DNA of 64,000 nucleotides from Pempheris klunzingeri (GCF_042242105.1 NC_092016.1:6185501-6249500), one strand, 5' to 3'. Shown: positions 27,601 through 38,832, numbered from the stretch's first letter. Program-made: numbers and translations. The notes: generated by a model from the letters alone, not told the origin.

Positions 27601-30600
27601 GCTGACCCTATACTACAAGGTTCCTATTCAGACTCTACATGACCAAAAGTATGTGGACATCGGAATATTGCAGCCATACAGTATGTGTTATCTGAACATG
27701 AGACTCCAAAACCGTGGGCATTAATCTGCAGCTAAAACAGCCTCCACTCTTCTGGTTCAAGCCTTGCTCCAGATTTTAGAAGGTGGCTGCAGGTATTTGC
27801 CTCCATGCAGCCACAAGAGTATAAATGAGGTGACACTGGGTGATGAGGTCTGACTCCCAAAGTTGTGTGGATGGGGCTGAGATCAGGGCTCTGTTACGGT
27901 GGAACTGAGAGCTCAACGTGCAACAACTTAAGAAAACAGACACAGTTAGATAAAACACTGTAGCCAAATTAAGAAAACATCTTCATCACTTTTACAACAC
28001 ATGCACTGCATTTACACATTACACATTACAGACACATGCTGCAATTACATGTGACTAAAGTACGTCACATGGACGCTTAAAAGTGTGTTGTGGCTAATGT
28101 GATGTATTGTTTGTATGTGCATGACGTTTTTGAAATGCTGCACATGTATTGTCATGTTGATGAAGATGTCTTTTTAATTTGCCTTTTTACGCATGTTTTC
28201 TTAAATTGCAGAGCGCTGAGTCCTTGGGGCCACTGTACTCTGTTCAGGCCAGTCAAATTCCTCCACACCAAACTAGGAAAACCACTTCTTTATCGACCTG
28301 GCATTTTAATGTTGAAACAGGAAAAGGCCAAACACAAACTGTTAACACAAAGATGGAAGCACTCTACAGTCTAAAATATGATTGTATGCTCATATCTTTT
28401 TTCACTTGAAACAAATCAAAATAGGCTGCAGGCATAAGGTACATGGGCATGGTGTCTACAGACTTTTGGTCATATAGTGCACTTAAGCTCCAAAGCAACA
28501 TTTAGAGTATCTGTATTAAAACAGGAGATAATACTGCAAATACATTATTTCAGAGAAACAAACATACACACAAAGAAATACACAAAAAATAGGTTGCAAT
28601 GATGAACAATAATTCCTGATTTATTAAAAGGTATCAGACTCTTACCTCATCGACACTGGTATAGTAGATGTCCTGATTAAAGAAGGGAGCGTTATCGTTC
28701 ACATTGGTCACCAATACAATAATGTTGAGGCCCTCCTGGAAACAAAGAGGCACAATCCTTTCTCAAACGATTTTGCTATTGATTTTAGATTATGTGTTTT
28801 TTCAACTATTATTACATTTCTACTACAACTTCTGATTAACATATGACGGAAACATTAAGAATATGAAACCAAAGACACACATCTCTGACATCCATCTGCC
28901 ATCCTTGAACTGTAGAACCTGACTCTGAAAAGTTATGATGCAGAGATTTTTTTTAATCTACAGATTGATTAAAAATATAACCCGTACAACCTCTTCAAGA
29001 GCAAGTATAACCTCTTCAAACAGACTTAACAACTTTCTCAAACACCTGGAGAACCCCTTCAAGCACCCATATAAGCTTCCAAAGCATCCGTAGATCCTCC
29101 TGAGGCATTTGGAGAACCTCAAAAAGAGGCTGCACAGCACACTCAAGAATGTGCAAAACGTCTTTGAGCACCTATCCAACCTTCTCAAGAAGCTGCACGT
29201 CCTTGTCGAGCGCCTGGAGAATCCGCTTTAGCACTTTTTACAACCTCTTTAAACAGAGAATCTCATCAAGACCACCCTTGAAGCATTTGTAGAAACCAGC
29301 ACAGGCCTCTCAAGCATCTGTTGAACCTCCTCAAGAACCTGCACAATCATTCATTTCTGTCTGACATTTAGATTGAGTGCTTCACTGTGGGATATCATCA
29401 CACTCATTCATCCAGTCAAACAAGCACTGTGCTGTCTTAAGACAAAAAAAATCACTGTTCTTGTAGTAGGTTGACTTCAACAAAGAGTAAAGAATTAAAA
29501 GTTAAAATTAGCACAATGCAGATTTCACCTGTCTCAGTTTAACATGTTTAGTGAAAGAAGACAGTTTTACCGTGCGGTTTGTCGCTGTCTCAGTGCAGAT
29601 GATCTTGGCCACGTGATTTGGTTTATTCTGGAAACACAACACACTTCATGTTCAGCAGTCAGGTATTTTCTCACAGACTAGTGTCCTAACTGAGACGTGG
29701 GTGTGGATCTGGTTGGTGCCAGTAGACAAGACTTACAGTACCTCATAGTCCAACACCCTTGCAGCTATCAGTTGGTGTCCCATAAGCCTGAATGGGTTGT
29801 CTGGGTTGTCAGGGGGAGGTTTGAAATCAAGGACTATGCCTGGTTGGACATTGATCGTTACAACGACTGCATCCACCAAGTTGTTTTCTGCAAAGTCCAC
29901 ACTTTGAGGCGCAGTACAGACTGTTGGGGGAGAAGAGGAAGGCAGCTGTCACAATTATAGAGGCATGTGTCCAGTACAGATATCAAAGTCTTAGCTCAAA
30001 AACATGGAAAACTTTACAACTTATTTACATACATACAAACAGGTGCACACCCAGTATGTACTGAGGCAAATTCAGTACACTGAAAATAAACTATAACTAA
30101 AATATAACTAATATAAACAAATAAACTAAATATAACTATTATACAATCAAATGCATGAAATGAAACAGAGGAAAAATAGAAACAAAAGTGTGTGTAAGTT
30201 CAAATATAATGTCAATCTGACAGGAGTGGGGGAGTTACACTATACTTTAGTCTTAAATGTTTTTCTTTATTTCACTGCATATAAGATTAGTTTTGAAAGT
30301 ACTGTGGCCTCCAAATTTCTTATATTTTGCACGACTGCGTCTCCTACTTTCCTTCACTAGTCAGTGGAGTTCCAATAATATTTGATAGATGCTCCCTTTC
30401 TGCAACAGCTTGATTTTGACTTATTCAATTCATTTTAGTTTCAGTAAGGACAGAGCAACTGAACAAAGCAGTGAGTTATAGTGTGAAACTAACTTCTTAC
30501 AACATAGCAGCTAGTGTTGACTTACACTTAACAACAAATGATCACAATTTTAGCAGGTTTAGCTGCTGCAACAGACTGCTTGTTAATAAACAAAATTATA

Positions 30601-31047
30601 GATCAATTGATAATATAAATAATCATAGTTTGAAATCCTAAATTGAGCGCTTATTGTAAATATCTCCACCCCTCTTCTCTCTGGCTTCCACATACACAGT
30701 TTCCACACACTTTCCACTGCGCTCTTTCAATGCCAGACTGCTTCTTGTTTCAGTCACCTGACCGCTCCCTCGGGTTTCATTCCACTTGTACATTATTCAT
30801 CGAAAGTGTACACACTGTAAAAACAGTTAGACCTGGGTTTGTCTGTACCACATGCAGCAGGTAGCAGACTGTTACCCAGCCTATTATTTTCTATAAGCAC
30901 CATCAGTCAGACAACACAAACGAGCCTCAGGTGAACTAGCAGATTTCAGTACTCACAGCGCTGGGCATCAGTGGACGTTTGAAGCAGAATCAGAAATAAC
31001 AAGCTGAAGTACGTCCTCACAGTGAAGTGTGGTTGAATCCCGGCCAT
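18623..31047 (-). CDS. cdhr5: Cadherin-related family member 5 (mucin and cadherin-like), 16 exons
   Basis: Exons 5'->3': 30957-31047, 29742-29920, 29571-29627, 28646-28735, 27410-27499, 27150-27251, 26767-26952, 26154-26244, 25957-26054, 25061-25264, 24331-24441, 24182-24248, 21107-21388, 20950-20982, 20204-20373, 18623-19186. All phases join, giving 804 residues (human about 845). Residues 1-29 are a signal peptide (FSLLFLILLQTSTDA). Four cadherin repeats follow to about residue 455; the EC1/EC2 linker is canonical (VNDNAPFF), the later ones are weaker (DVDNRPPWF, MKSLHPPQF). Residues 456-549 are a Ser/Thr-rich mucin-like stretch (SVSTTHSSLTTEASVSTTHT). The membrane helix is about 574-596. 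The tail is acidic and ends TVDL, a possible PDZ ligand. Known role: CDHR5 pairs with CDHR2 at microvillus tips in the intermicrovillar adhesion complex of intestine and kidney brush borders. Assignment rests on this domain order and on the neighbourhood. The 33-nt exon is predicted from splice signals and phase only. Confidence 0.85.
21447..23096 (-). mobile_element. Tc1/mariner-type transposon with TA target duplication
   Basis: Terminal inverted repeats of about 30 bp begin CAGTCGTATGAAAAAGTTTG on both strands, with one visible mismatch (GGGCACCCC versus AGGCACCCC). Each end is flanked by TA (21445-21446 and 23097-23098). The length is 1,650 bp. It carries one transposase reading frame on the minus strand. 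It sits in intron 12 of cdhr5 in the same orientation as that gene. Its near edge is about 58 nt upstream of the acceptor of the mucin exon. The well-matched ends and almost open frame suggest a fairly recent insertion. Confidence 0.95.
21675..22697 (-). pseudogene. Tc1-like transposase, one nonsense codon
   Basis: From the ATG at 22697 (MGASKQLSNDLKTKIVQ) to the stop at 21675 the frame is 340 codons, the normal length for a Tc1 transposase. One TAA at 22643-22641 breaks it at codon 19. An uninterrupted 302-residue frame begins at 22583. The helix-turn-helix region contains KWKTTGTVVVKARSGRPRKIS. The DDE catalytic motif is intact: WTDETKIELFG, FQQDNDPKHCS and SPDLNIIENLW (the D, D and E residues are present). 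The product would cut and paste the surrounding element. With the nonsense codon it is probably inactive unless translation starts at a later Met, which would cost part of the DNA-binding domain. Confidence 0.9.
24078..24110. repeat. Short tandem repeat, three 10-bp units
   Basis: CACACTGGAG occurs three times exactly, in intron 12 of cdhr5, about 70 nt from the end of the exon at 24182-24248. No function is evident. Confidence 0.8.
27634..28482 (-). mobile_element. Decayed Tc1-like element in cdhr5 intron 4
   Basis: The left end reads ATGACCAAAAGTATGTGGAC. The right end, read in reverse, is TATGACCAAAAGTCTGTAGA. These are matching terminal inverted repeats. The interior (about 27720-27900 and 28240-28370) resembles the reverse strand of a Tc1-type transposase gene common in fish, but it is full of breaks. 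A stretch of about 340 bp in the middle (27900-28240) does not fit and may be a second insertion. Confidence 0.6.
28980..29345. repeat. Degenerate minisatellite in cdhr5 intron 3
   Basis: Variants of a unit of roughly 27-32 bp, such as ACCTCTTCAAGCACC, recur with changes about a dozen times (CCTCTTCAAGAGC, CCCCTTCAAGCACC, CTCCTCAAGAACC). The open minus-strand frame at 28958-29188 is a by-product of this repetition, not a gene. Confidence 0.7.
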
Positions 31048-31084
31048 GTCTATGCCTGTCCTGTCTGAACTGATGCTTGTCTGT

Positions 31085-31120
31085 CTCTGTTCTCTGCTTA
31101 TCTGCTTTGGTTTTATGGCT
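31085..31120 (-). promoter_or_regulatory. Putative cdhr5 core promoter (TATA/CDX-like and GATA)
   Basis: Read on the minus strand, CCATAAAACC at about 31109-31118 is a TATA-like box, and its complement GGTTTTATGG contains the CDX core TTTATGG. AGATAAG at 31103-31097 fits a GATA site, and CAAAG lies between them. The box is about 65 nt from the start codon, leaving room for a short 5' UTR. This fits an intestinal gene but is inferred from the sequence alone. Confidence 0.5.
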
Positions 31121-33059
31121 ACAGTGGACTTTTCCCTGTCATTAAACGTCTGTTTGCTGGGAAGTCATATAGGTTTCTTTTTGTGACTAGCTGTCTTTTA
31201 CTTGATTAGTTTGACCTGAGTCATGTCATGGTTGTAGGTTTACACGTTTACAGACGTGGAAAGAACTGATCAACATTTTCTTATAAATCATCTAATGTCT
31301 TCATATTAGCATGTTGCTGACTGAATAATTCACGTGTCCTGTTCTCCATTTATGGCTGACAAAATCATACAATGTGGGTAGTATTGCGTCTCTCTAATTT
31401 CCTCTGTCTCGATGGCCAGGTGATGTGGTCGGTCACTTTTACACTGATTTGTCACCTTACACTTTAGCCTCTATCTTTATCGTTCATCGTGTTGACAGCT
31501 AACAGTCAAGTTATGCTGCAGTTATTTTTGTAACTGCATATAAACCTCTGCTGGGTCAGGGATGCATTTTGGCCTTGTAGCTCTTCTGTTATAAGGGTTA
31601 GGGTTAGCAAAAAGTCAACCCTACCCGTGGACACCAGTGAAAATTGCATCATTGCTCTGCTGTTAAGCTACTCAATGAAACTCAGTACTTCCTGCAAATG
31701 TTTGACATGAAAAGCATACCCAGAAAGGGAGGGATTCTGCTGCAGAGCTGTTGAAAATAATATGTCAGTATATACAGTTTTCAACATTTACAGAAGTGTT
31801 GTGGGTGTTGTAAGATTTTTGGGAAAAAAAGAAATCATCATCTGCATATAAAGAAATGTTGATGTGTCTTTGACATTTAAAGTGACGAGTTTTGTTGGTT
31901 ATTAACAATTATTCATGCCAACGTCCAGACTGGCATCCATCACAGTGTAGCCCCCCTTATTCATAGAAGTGCACTACTCTGTTGTCAGTGCTGATACATA
32001 GTCATCCAGCAAAGAGTTGCACTGGCCTATGAAACACCCATGCATACTAAGGGTTCTTGTTTTTAGTAACATGTCTTGATCTCTGCTGACTTTATCTGGT
32101 TGTATGATTATAAAAAGAACGTTATTTGAATATTATTGTAAGAAATCTTGTACAAAGTGTTGTTTCACTAATTCAGCAGTATTTCTTGTGTCGTGGACAC
32201 ACTTGTGTGCATGTCATGAATAACTATTACTCTAACTATAACTAAACAGTACTAATTATCTTAAGCTTTAACTATAATATGCTGCGACACAACTTTCTTT
32301 TCTTTCTTTCGGCTAATGGTTTAAAGGAGAGTACAAGTTAAAGGTGAGACCGGGAAGCCCTGTTGTTCACCTCAGGATGTAGAGGAAGAGGTAGAGCGTA
32401 TTTCTGATAACAAAACATAATTGTTGGTATGGTAAAATGTTAATAGATTTATCCTCAAATCCCATGATACTAAACAGCAAAGATGCAAACATTCAAGCCT
32501 ACCTACCTGCGTCTATATCTAGATACATTAAATGGACACATTGGTACTACATTTATTCCCTGGTTCCTCTGGTTGAACACAGGTTTAGTTCCTGAATTTC
32601 TGAAAGGGATTTTTGTCACGGGATTGGCTCCAGCTCCCCCGCGACCCTGATGGATAAGTGGTATAGATGATTGATGGATGGATGGATGGATCCATGACTT
32701 TTTCTCTAGTGCCACCCTCTGGACAAAAATTGGTCTTAGATTTCAAGCATCATTTAAAATATCAATGCATCTGAATGGTAAGCTTTTACTGTCTTCAATA
32801 ACTCTTTTAATATCCACCCATTAAACTGAATGTACTGAAATGGTGTGGGCAAATGTGAAATGCTCCATACACATATAGAAAACACAACATCCCCAAGGTA
32901 CTTCATAAAACTTATTTTAATAAGAAAGATATCGGTTTCCAGATTAAATATGACAACAACTGCATATAAAGCGCTTCACTTAGAACATCAGTAACATGTT
33001 CGTCCTTCCAACGTCAAACTTGTTTCTCTCTTTCTCTTTCTGTCTCAGCCAAGTGTCTT
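31121..33059. other. Intergenic DNA between cdhr5 and the secreted-peptide gene
   Basis: About 1.9 kb with no supported exon. It includes a probable LINE 3' end at about 32630-32692. A TCTAG(C/T)GCCACCCTCTGG block at about 32705-32722 recurs at about 9846-9863 in gramd4 intron 13. The spacing is compact, like that between the human CDHR5 and SCT genes. Confidence 0.6.
32630..32692 (+). repeat. LINE-like 3' tail with GGAT repeats
   Basis: GATTGGCTCCAGCTCCCCCG, then GACCCTGATGGATAAG, then several ATGG units. This is the typical 3' end of a fish non-LTR retrotransposon copy. The 5' part is not recognisable. Confidence 0.6.
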
Positions 33060-35208
33060 CTACAGGTCGGTTGGCCAGTTGTTGTGGACAGACGGACACA
33101 TGTACTGTTTCAGCAGCAGGTTCACCCTCTCCAGGTCTCCTCCCACCCCACTGTGGATAAAAACACAGTGACGATTAAACAATGCTGAAGAGGAAAGTGA
33201 TTCTGTCATTGTAACTCACATCATGACGGCATATTTTCTCAGTTATAACATGTTTTTCTCATTACTACAACATTACCAACTTACATGCATGGCAAGAAAA
33301 AGGATTAACCAACTGGAAGGTTTTTATTGTGAATAACAAGATCAGTTACCAGAATAAGAAAACAATGATACAGTAAAACAAAAAAAGAAAGCAGATGGGT
33401 GATTGGTGGACTATTGTTCTTCTGAATGAATTAAAAAGCTGTACTGTGGAAATATATATATACGGTTGATGTAATGTGTATCACTGGTGTTATAATGTGT
33501 ATCGCTGTTGTTATAATGTGCCTGAAGTCTCACACCTCTGCTTGACGCTCTGCATGCGCCGCAGGAAGGCGCAGATGGAGCTGTGTTTGGCTTTGGATCG
33601 CAGGAATTCTGCGTATCTGTTGGAGAACTCGATGTCTCCCAGCTGCCTCCTGCGGTCCAGACCCGCGGACAGCAGCTGCCTGAAACACAATCACATCAAA
33701 AATGGTACCAATACGGATCAGCATACACATACATCAGGTTATTGATGCACTTTGATTTATCTATCAAAGTGCTTTAAACTCTGGTGGAGATCCCAATGTT
33801 TCTAAAGATGTTAAACTTGTCAGGCTGAATTTTAGAGAGATGTGTGTGAAATCATCATCATTGTCATCATCATGCACACTAGACGTATATTTATAGATGG
33901 AACGCGGCCGCGAATATTTCACACTGTAGAAACATCATAAAGCTTTAATGTAGAGCTGCAACAACATGATTCAGAATATATGTAAGACAGAGTGGAGAAG
34001 TATCTTTTCTTTTCTCAATTCATATGAAGGTAAACCTGCAATTACAGATTTTTTGGCCACATGGAGGCAACGGAAAGAAGTTATGAAAAGAACATTTGAC
34101 ATATCGACTTGGTACGGTGCAAACATTTGCATACCTACACATCCATCAGTTGCAGAGCAGCATTGTCTTTTATCTGGAGTCGTGTCATTCTGTCCATGTG
34201 ATGAATGTCAGACCAATATTTTCACTCTTTTAGCTCTGTTTTTGGTCTCTACCAACTCCTGAGGGAAATACTCTTAATCTGCGAAATGCTCCAGTGTGTT
34301 CACCAGCTAGTCTCTTAACTGTGTCTGTCTGCTGTTTGGTGCTGAACAGGTGTATAGTGGGTTTTTAGGTCTTTTTCTGGTGAAAGTGAACCAAAACAAT
34401 AGATTTGTGGGCTGGACAGCTAAACAATGAGCAGGAACTCACTATAAAGCCCCATAAAGCCAAAGGGAGCAGCAGATTCACTCACTGTTTTCATATTGTC
34501 ATTTGATACATTATTATAAGAACATTTATTATAACCACTTTTAGGGATAATTTAAACCTTCACAATGTAGCATTTGTATCTACAAGAGCTACAAACTCCA
34601 CCGGGCAGATTAATATTCTTAATATTGATATTAATATTCTCAACCAAAAAGTCTAAACGTTTTATTTGTTTTTCCTTGTTTTTAGTGTTAAGTCACCTGA
34701 GTCTGGCCTCGAGCAGAGCGTCTTCAGAGTTAATCCCCGACAGAGACCACGGTGCATTCAGGAGTCTGACCTGAGTCAGGTAACTCTCCACTTCATCTTC
34801 ATCCCTGTGGTCACATGACATGGAGATGCACAACTTTTCAACAAATACAAAGAACAATATCAGAAATACATCAGTCTCTTCTTCCTCCAGGATACAAAAT
34901 TGTACAGAGAACGTATGAGTCTGAACTAAAGGAAGAAATCGTTCCTATTTTTTTTTTTAAACCAGCTGTTCAGTGTTCAGTGTTCAGTGTTCAGTGTTCA
35001 GTGTGGAGTGTGGAGTGCGTTATTGTATTTAGAAGAATCAGAGAGGGTTTTCTTTGGCAGAGGTTTGACTAATTCATTCTTTTTCAGGGGCGAATGAGAT
35101 TTTGGACTTTTCAGCATTGTCTGTTGATAATTACCTGACAGGGAGTGATGTGGTGAGGTGGAGGAGGGCAAAGAGCAGGAACACCTGGGTCACACTGATT
35201 GATGGCAT
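33060..35208 (-). CDS. Secreted prohormone-like protein, 138 residues; candidate secretin-like gene
   Basis: Coding exons 5'->3': 35135-35208, 34697-34804, 33536-33679, 33060-33150. All junctions have GT/AG and phases join. Met1 begins a clear signal peptide (VFLLFALLHLTTSLPV). Residues 70-72 are RRR and 101-102 are RR; between them is a 28-residue segment starting QLGDIEFSNRYAEFL. Only two Cys exist, one in that segment (SSICAFL) and one near the end (YMCPSVHNNWPTDL). The layout fits a peptide-hormone precursor. Secretin-family peptides carry Asp, Phe, Thr/Ser and Tyr/Leu at positions 3, 6, 7 and 10, and D-x-x-F-S-x-x-Y here has that spacing. Position 1 His and a Gly for amidation are missing. 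Alternatively ARLRQLLSAGL, just before RRR, resembles the C-terminal half of secretin (ARLQRLLQGL). The gene lies directly upstream of cdhr5 on its strand, as human SCT does. I am confident of a secreted-protein gene and only moderately of its kinship. Confidence 0.7.
34967..35003. repeat. (TGTTCAG)n tandem repeat
   Basis: Five 7-bp units followed by related GTGTGGA units, in an intron of the secreted-peptide gene between coding exons 1 and 2. Confidence 0.85.
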
Positions 35209-35384
35209 CGTGAGGATGATGAAGACGAGGATGATGATTTCCTGTGGAGACAGGAGACAAGTACATGTCGTATTGGTCTGGATCTGTTTTTCCTCATTTG
35301 TTCTTGGCTGTTAAACCAAAATCGTAATGCTTCAGCATGAAATTATATTCTCAACAATAGTATCTAACTTTGTAGCAGTAGTTT

Positions 35385-35580
35385 GTGTTTGTCCCTCTCC
35401 AGTTTCAACACGACAGTGGCCCCTGTGCACAAAGCCAGCTCCACAAAGAAATGTGTGGAGTTTTGTGCGGAGGCACCTGACTGGCCTGCACAAACCTCTG
35501 ACCTCAACTCAATCCAACACCTTTAGGATGAACTGAAACGCTAACTTGGAGCCAGAACTCATCACCAAACAGCAGTGTTA
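35385..35580 (+). mobile_element. Tc1-like transposase relic
   Basis: The stretch translates roughly as SDLNSIQHL-stop-DEL, a decayed form of the Tc1 motif around the catalytic Glu (PDLNPIEHLWDEL in live copies). It is preceded by remnants of the region before that motif. It lies in the 5' intron of the secreted-peptide gene and appears to belong to the same family as the relic at 27634-28482. Confidence 0.6.
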
Positions 35581-36415
35581 TACCTGGGTAATGCTCTCGT
35601 GGCTGAATGGGTGCAAATCCCTGCAGCTTTGGAATATGAAGTTTTGAAAAGAAAGTTTTGTACATTTTTACATTAAAATGTGGCCCCGTGAAGTCTCGTC
35701 TGAAAGCTTGTGTGTTCAGGTGTGTGCTTGCAGGTGTACTTGTTGTAATTAAGTTGTAAGTCTTCCGCCTTTCAGGGCAATATCCCAGTCAAGAGAACTA
35801 CAAATCCAAACAGGTATAGATGCCTCACATCAGCCATATTTCATTGTATGTAAACCCAAATTTAATAGATGTGTTTTAACCGTAACATGACACATGACAA
35901 GTCTGGAATCATAAAACTGTCTCGCAAACCGGTAACACAGAAATCTTTGCCATCCCTTCCATACTTCTCATATGACAAGAAAGCAACATAAGCTACATTA
36001 TTCAGTCAGTCGTGATAAACACCAGCATGGAGATTTAGCGCTTGTAAAGACTGAATGCTCAAACTTGTCTCAAAATGTGACCTGCACGAGGTTACAGAGA
36101 CAATGCTCATGTACAAGATTCTAAAACTAAAATTACTGCCACAGAACTGTATTTTCCATTACACTGTTTTAACCGATACATTTTACCATTGGTTATTAAA
36201 GTCAGCCACATCATTTTAAAACCTCATCAACATAATGAGATGCTAATATGTTAACAATTCTGAGTGTGATAATCAACCTGAAAGTTCACAGAAAACACAA
36301 GAGATACTAATAATATGAACATATTACACATTATATATACGACATTATCTCATCATATCCATATATCATATATCATATCCAACACTGTCTCCAGTTGATG
36401 TATGAAGAGACTCAC

Positions 36416-36490
36416 CTGAACAGAGACCAGACCGGATCGGACCTGCAGACTGGCTGTTAGGGTCCGGGCTGCCTCCTTTTGTACCCCATT
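36416..36490 (-). promoter_or_regulatory. Putative TATA-like promoter and non-coding first exon of the secreted-peptide gene
   Basis: On the minus strand TACAAAAGG at 36483-36475 is a TATA-like box. A transcript starting about 30 nt downstream (near 36450) would end its first exon at 36416 with the donor TTCAG|GTGAGT. The next exon would begin after the acceptor TCTCCACAG near 35240 and reach the start codon at 35208. An in-frame ATG exists at about 36494 but lies upstream of the TATA-like box, so I prefer the start at 35208. Confidence 0.5.
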
Positions 36491-38832
36491 AGCCATCGAT
36501 CCCCCTGACAGACGTTATTGGTCTGATTTTTGGTCTGATATTTACCGTGTCAACATACTGAGTCAGGAATCAGATTGTCCAGGTTTGTTCGCTCCCTGAC
36601 ATCTTAATGAAATTACTGGATCTGACTTCCTGAATGAGCTCTAATCACCTGTGAGAGCTGCCTGCTGTTTGTTCACATGAAATCATCCTCACATCCACAC
36701 AGAGTATTGATCCACGCACAAACATTTACATCTCTTTATTACTGTGATTTGTGCCTCTGTTTGCTCCGTCACAACTGTTCTGTTCGACCTCACAGCATTA
36801 TTTGAGGGTTTTTACTTCTTTGTAGGACTCATCTGATGACTAAACTCATGCTGCCCTCTAAAATTTTTGTTCCATATACAACATTACTTCGATAACAATG
36901 TTTGCAAAAGTTGGTCTTAATTTCCAGCCCTGTTACACCTCGTCAAGAAAACAATTATTTCAATACTGTCATGGTGACTTGACAATATTAGTGAAAGTTA
37001 TTTAAAAACTTACAATAAAATGATTTCATATAACACATTTATTATGATTGTGTGTAATTTCTTAATGTTACAAAATATTTTTGGTGAACATATTGGGATT
37101 TTTCTTCAATAGTGAATATTAAATGAATATTATTACCGCATATTATTACCACACAGGCCACACCTCTTGATATTGGATTATAGTGCTTTTTGTATTTGAC
37201 ATCAATATTTTTGTAGAAAATTAATGATATTTTTAAGCAGCTTCCGTGTAATTTGAAGCAATGACCCCAAATTAACATTGGAAATTTGTTATTATATAAA
37301 TATATTATCATATTATGTCAATATATATTAATATTTACATAATGTCAGGCAGGAACGTATAATTATTAAGGTTTTAAAAAAAAATCTATAGTTTGCTGTT
37401 TAATCTCAAAATGGGGTGCTTCACAAAAGACCAGAGACAGAGAAGTAAAAAGCTGCAGGCAGAGATTTTGTCATGAAGCCTTTGATATTTCATGGTGGTA
37501 GTGAGGGAAATGTTACACCTGAGCAGTGGACGGTGGTCCTCACGTGGCTGACAGTCACCTGGTGTGAAGACAGATGAGGAGTCCAGACTGAGGTGCTTCA
37601 TGCAGGTCCTGTTAAAGATAAAAGTTAAAAATAAAAGTTGTTGAGACCCCAGAAGCTTTGAAATAATGATTAAATGAAAGTCATTCTGTCCCTCTGTAAA
37701 GGTTGATCCACACCCATCCTGACCTCCCTCTCCACAAATCCCACTCCAGGAGTCACTCAGAGAGGAGTGGTCCGACTATCCCCACTACAGGCGAATGCAT
37801 TCAAGAGCATCTCGTAAATTCAAATCTATTCTCCAATTGCCACTAAGTTTGTTTAAAACAGGAGTTTCTATTTTTTTCTTGTTCTCTTCTCAGTCCTTAC
37901 TTTCTTGTTCTTTCACTACATTTTTAATAATTAGATGCTAAAATCCCAACAGCATCCAAATTCATTTACATAGATTTTACAGATCTATGTTGGGAATATT
38001 GGAAATACCTGACTGTCATCAGCAAACCCAACAATATTCTTGTACAACGTGATCCCATGTCTTTGATGATTTTCATGTTGTTTCACTTCAACATTTTTAA
38101 TAATTAGTCTTTGCCAATATGCATCAATTGCTAAATACAGATTTTAAAAATTCCATTAAAATCAAATCAAATTATCCTCCCTCTCTCCCCTCTACTGTTG
38201 TGGTCCTGTCCTCATTCTACCTGGCACCATATCCCAGAAAAACGGGACGGTACACAGGCCACGAGAAATGTTGAGAAAGAGGACATCAAAAAAGAGGAAA
38301 ATGGAAAAGAGGAAGCTGTAAAAGAGTTTGAACAAGGGGATGTAGATAAAGAAAAATCAAAACGAGGTGAAAACGGTGCAAAAAGAGGAAGAGAAGTGTT
38401 TGGCGTGTTTGTGTGGAAACGTGTGCCCATCTCAGTCACTTCAGTTTTTACCCTTTGAGGCTATATGTTAAACATTAATTGAGGATTGAGGATGATAAAC
38501 CTTTTCAACCTTCAAACCTTTAGCTATGAACTTGACTGGACACTTTAACACAACAAATATTAAAAAGTTTGCTTTGAAATTGACTGTCCATTTCCCTCCC
38601 ACTGAGTTAACAGTTTGCGAGTGAGCTTCACAAGCAGCGATGCGGCTAGCACTGTTAGCTTAGCAGCGACGAAGGCTTTCCTCCACGACAACACATTTTG
38701 TACAAAACAACCATAGAATCACAGAATAAAATCACGACTGTGTACAGGGAAGAGTTGAATATGTTTTTAATTCCTGATAATGAAACAGCTACAGCAGAAG
38801 GTAAAGATCAGTTACAGCTCAGATTACAGCTG

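Noticed and set aside
37562..37611. Possible extra minus-strand exon starting MKHLSLDSSSVFTP
   Set aside because: Acceptor- and donor-like bases flank it, but it does not join in phase to anything convincing and lies upstream of the TATA-like box of the secreted-peptide gene.
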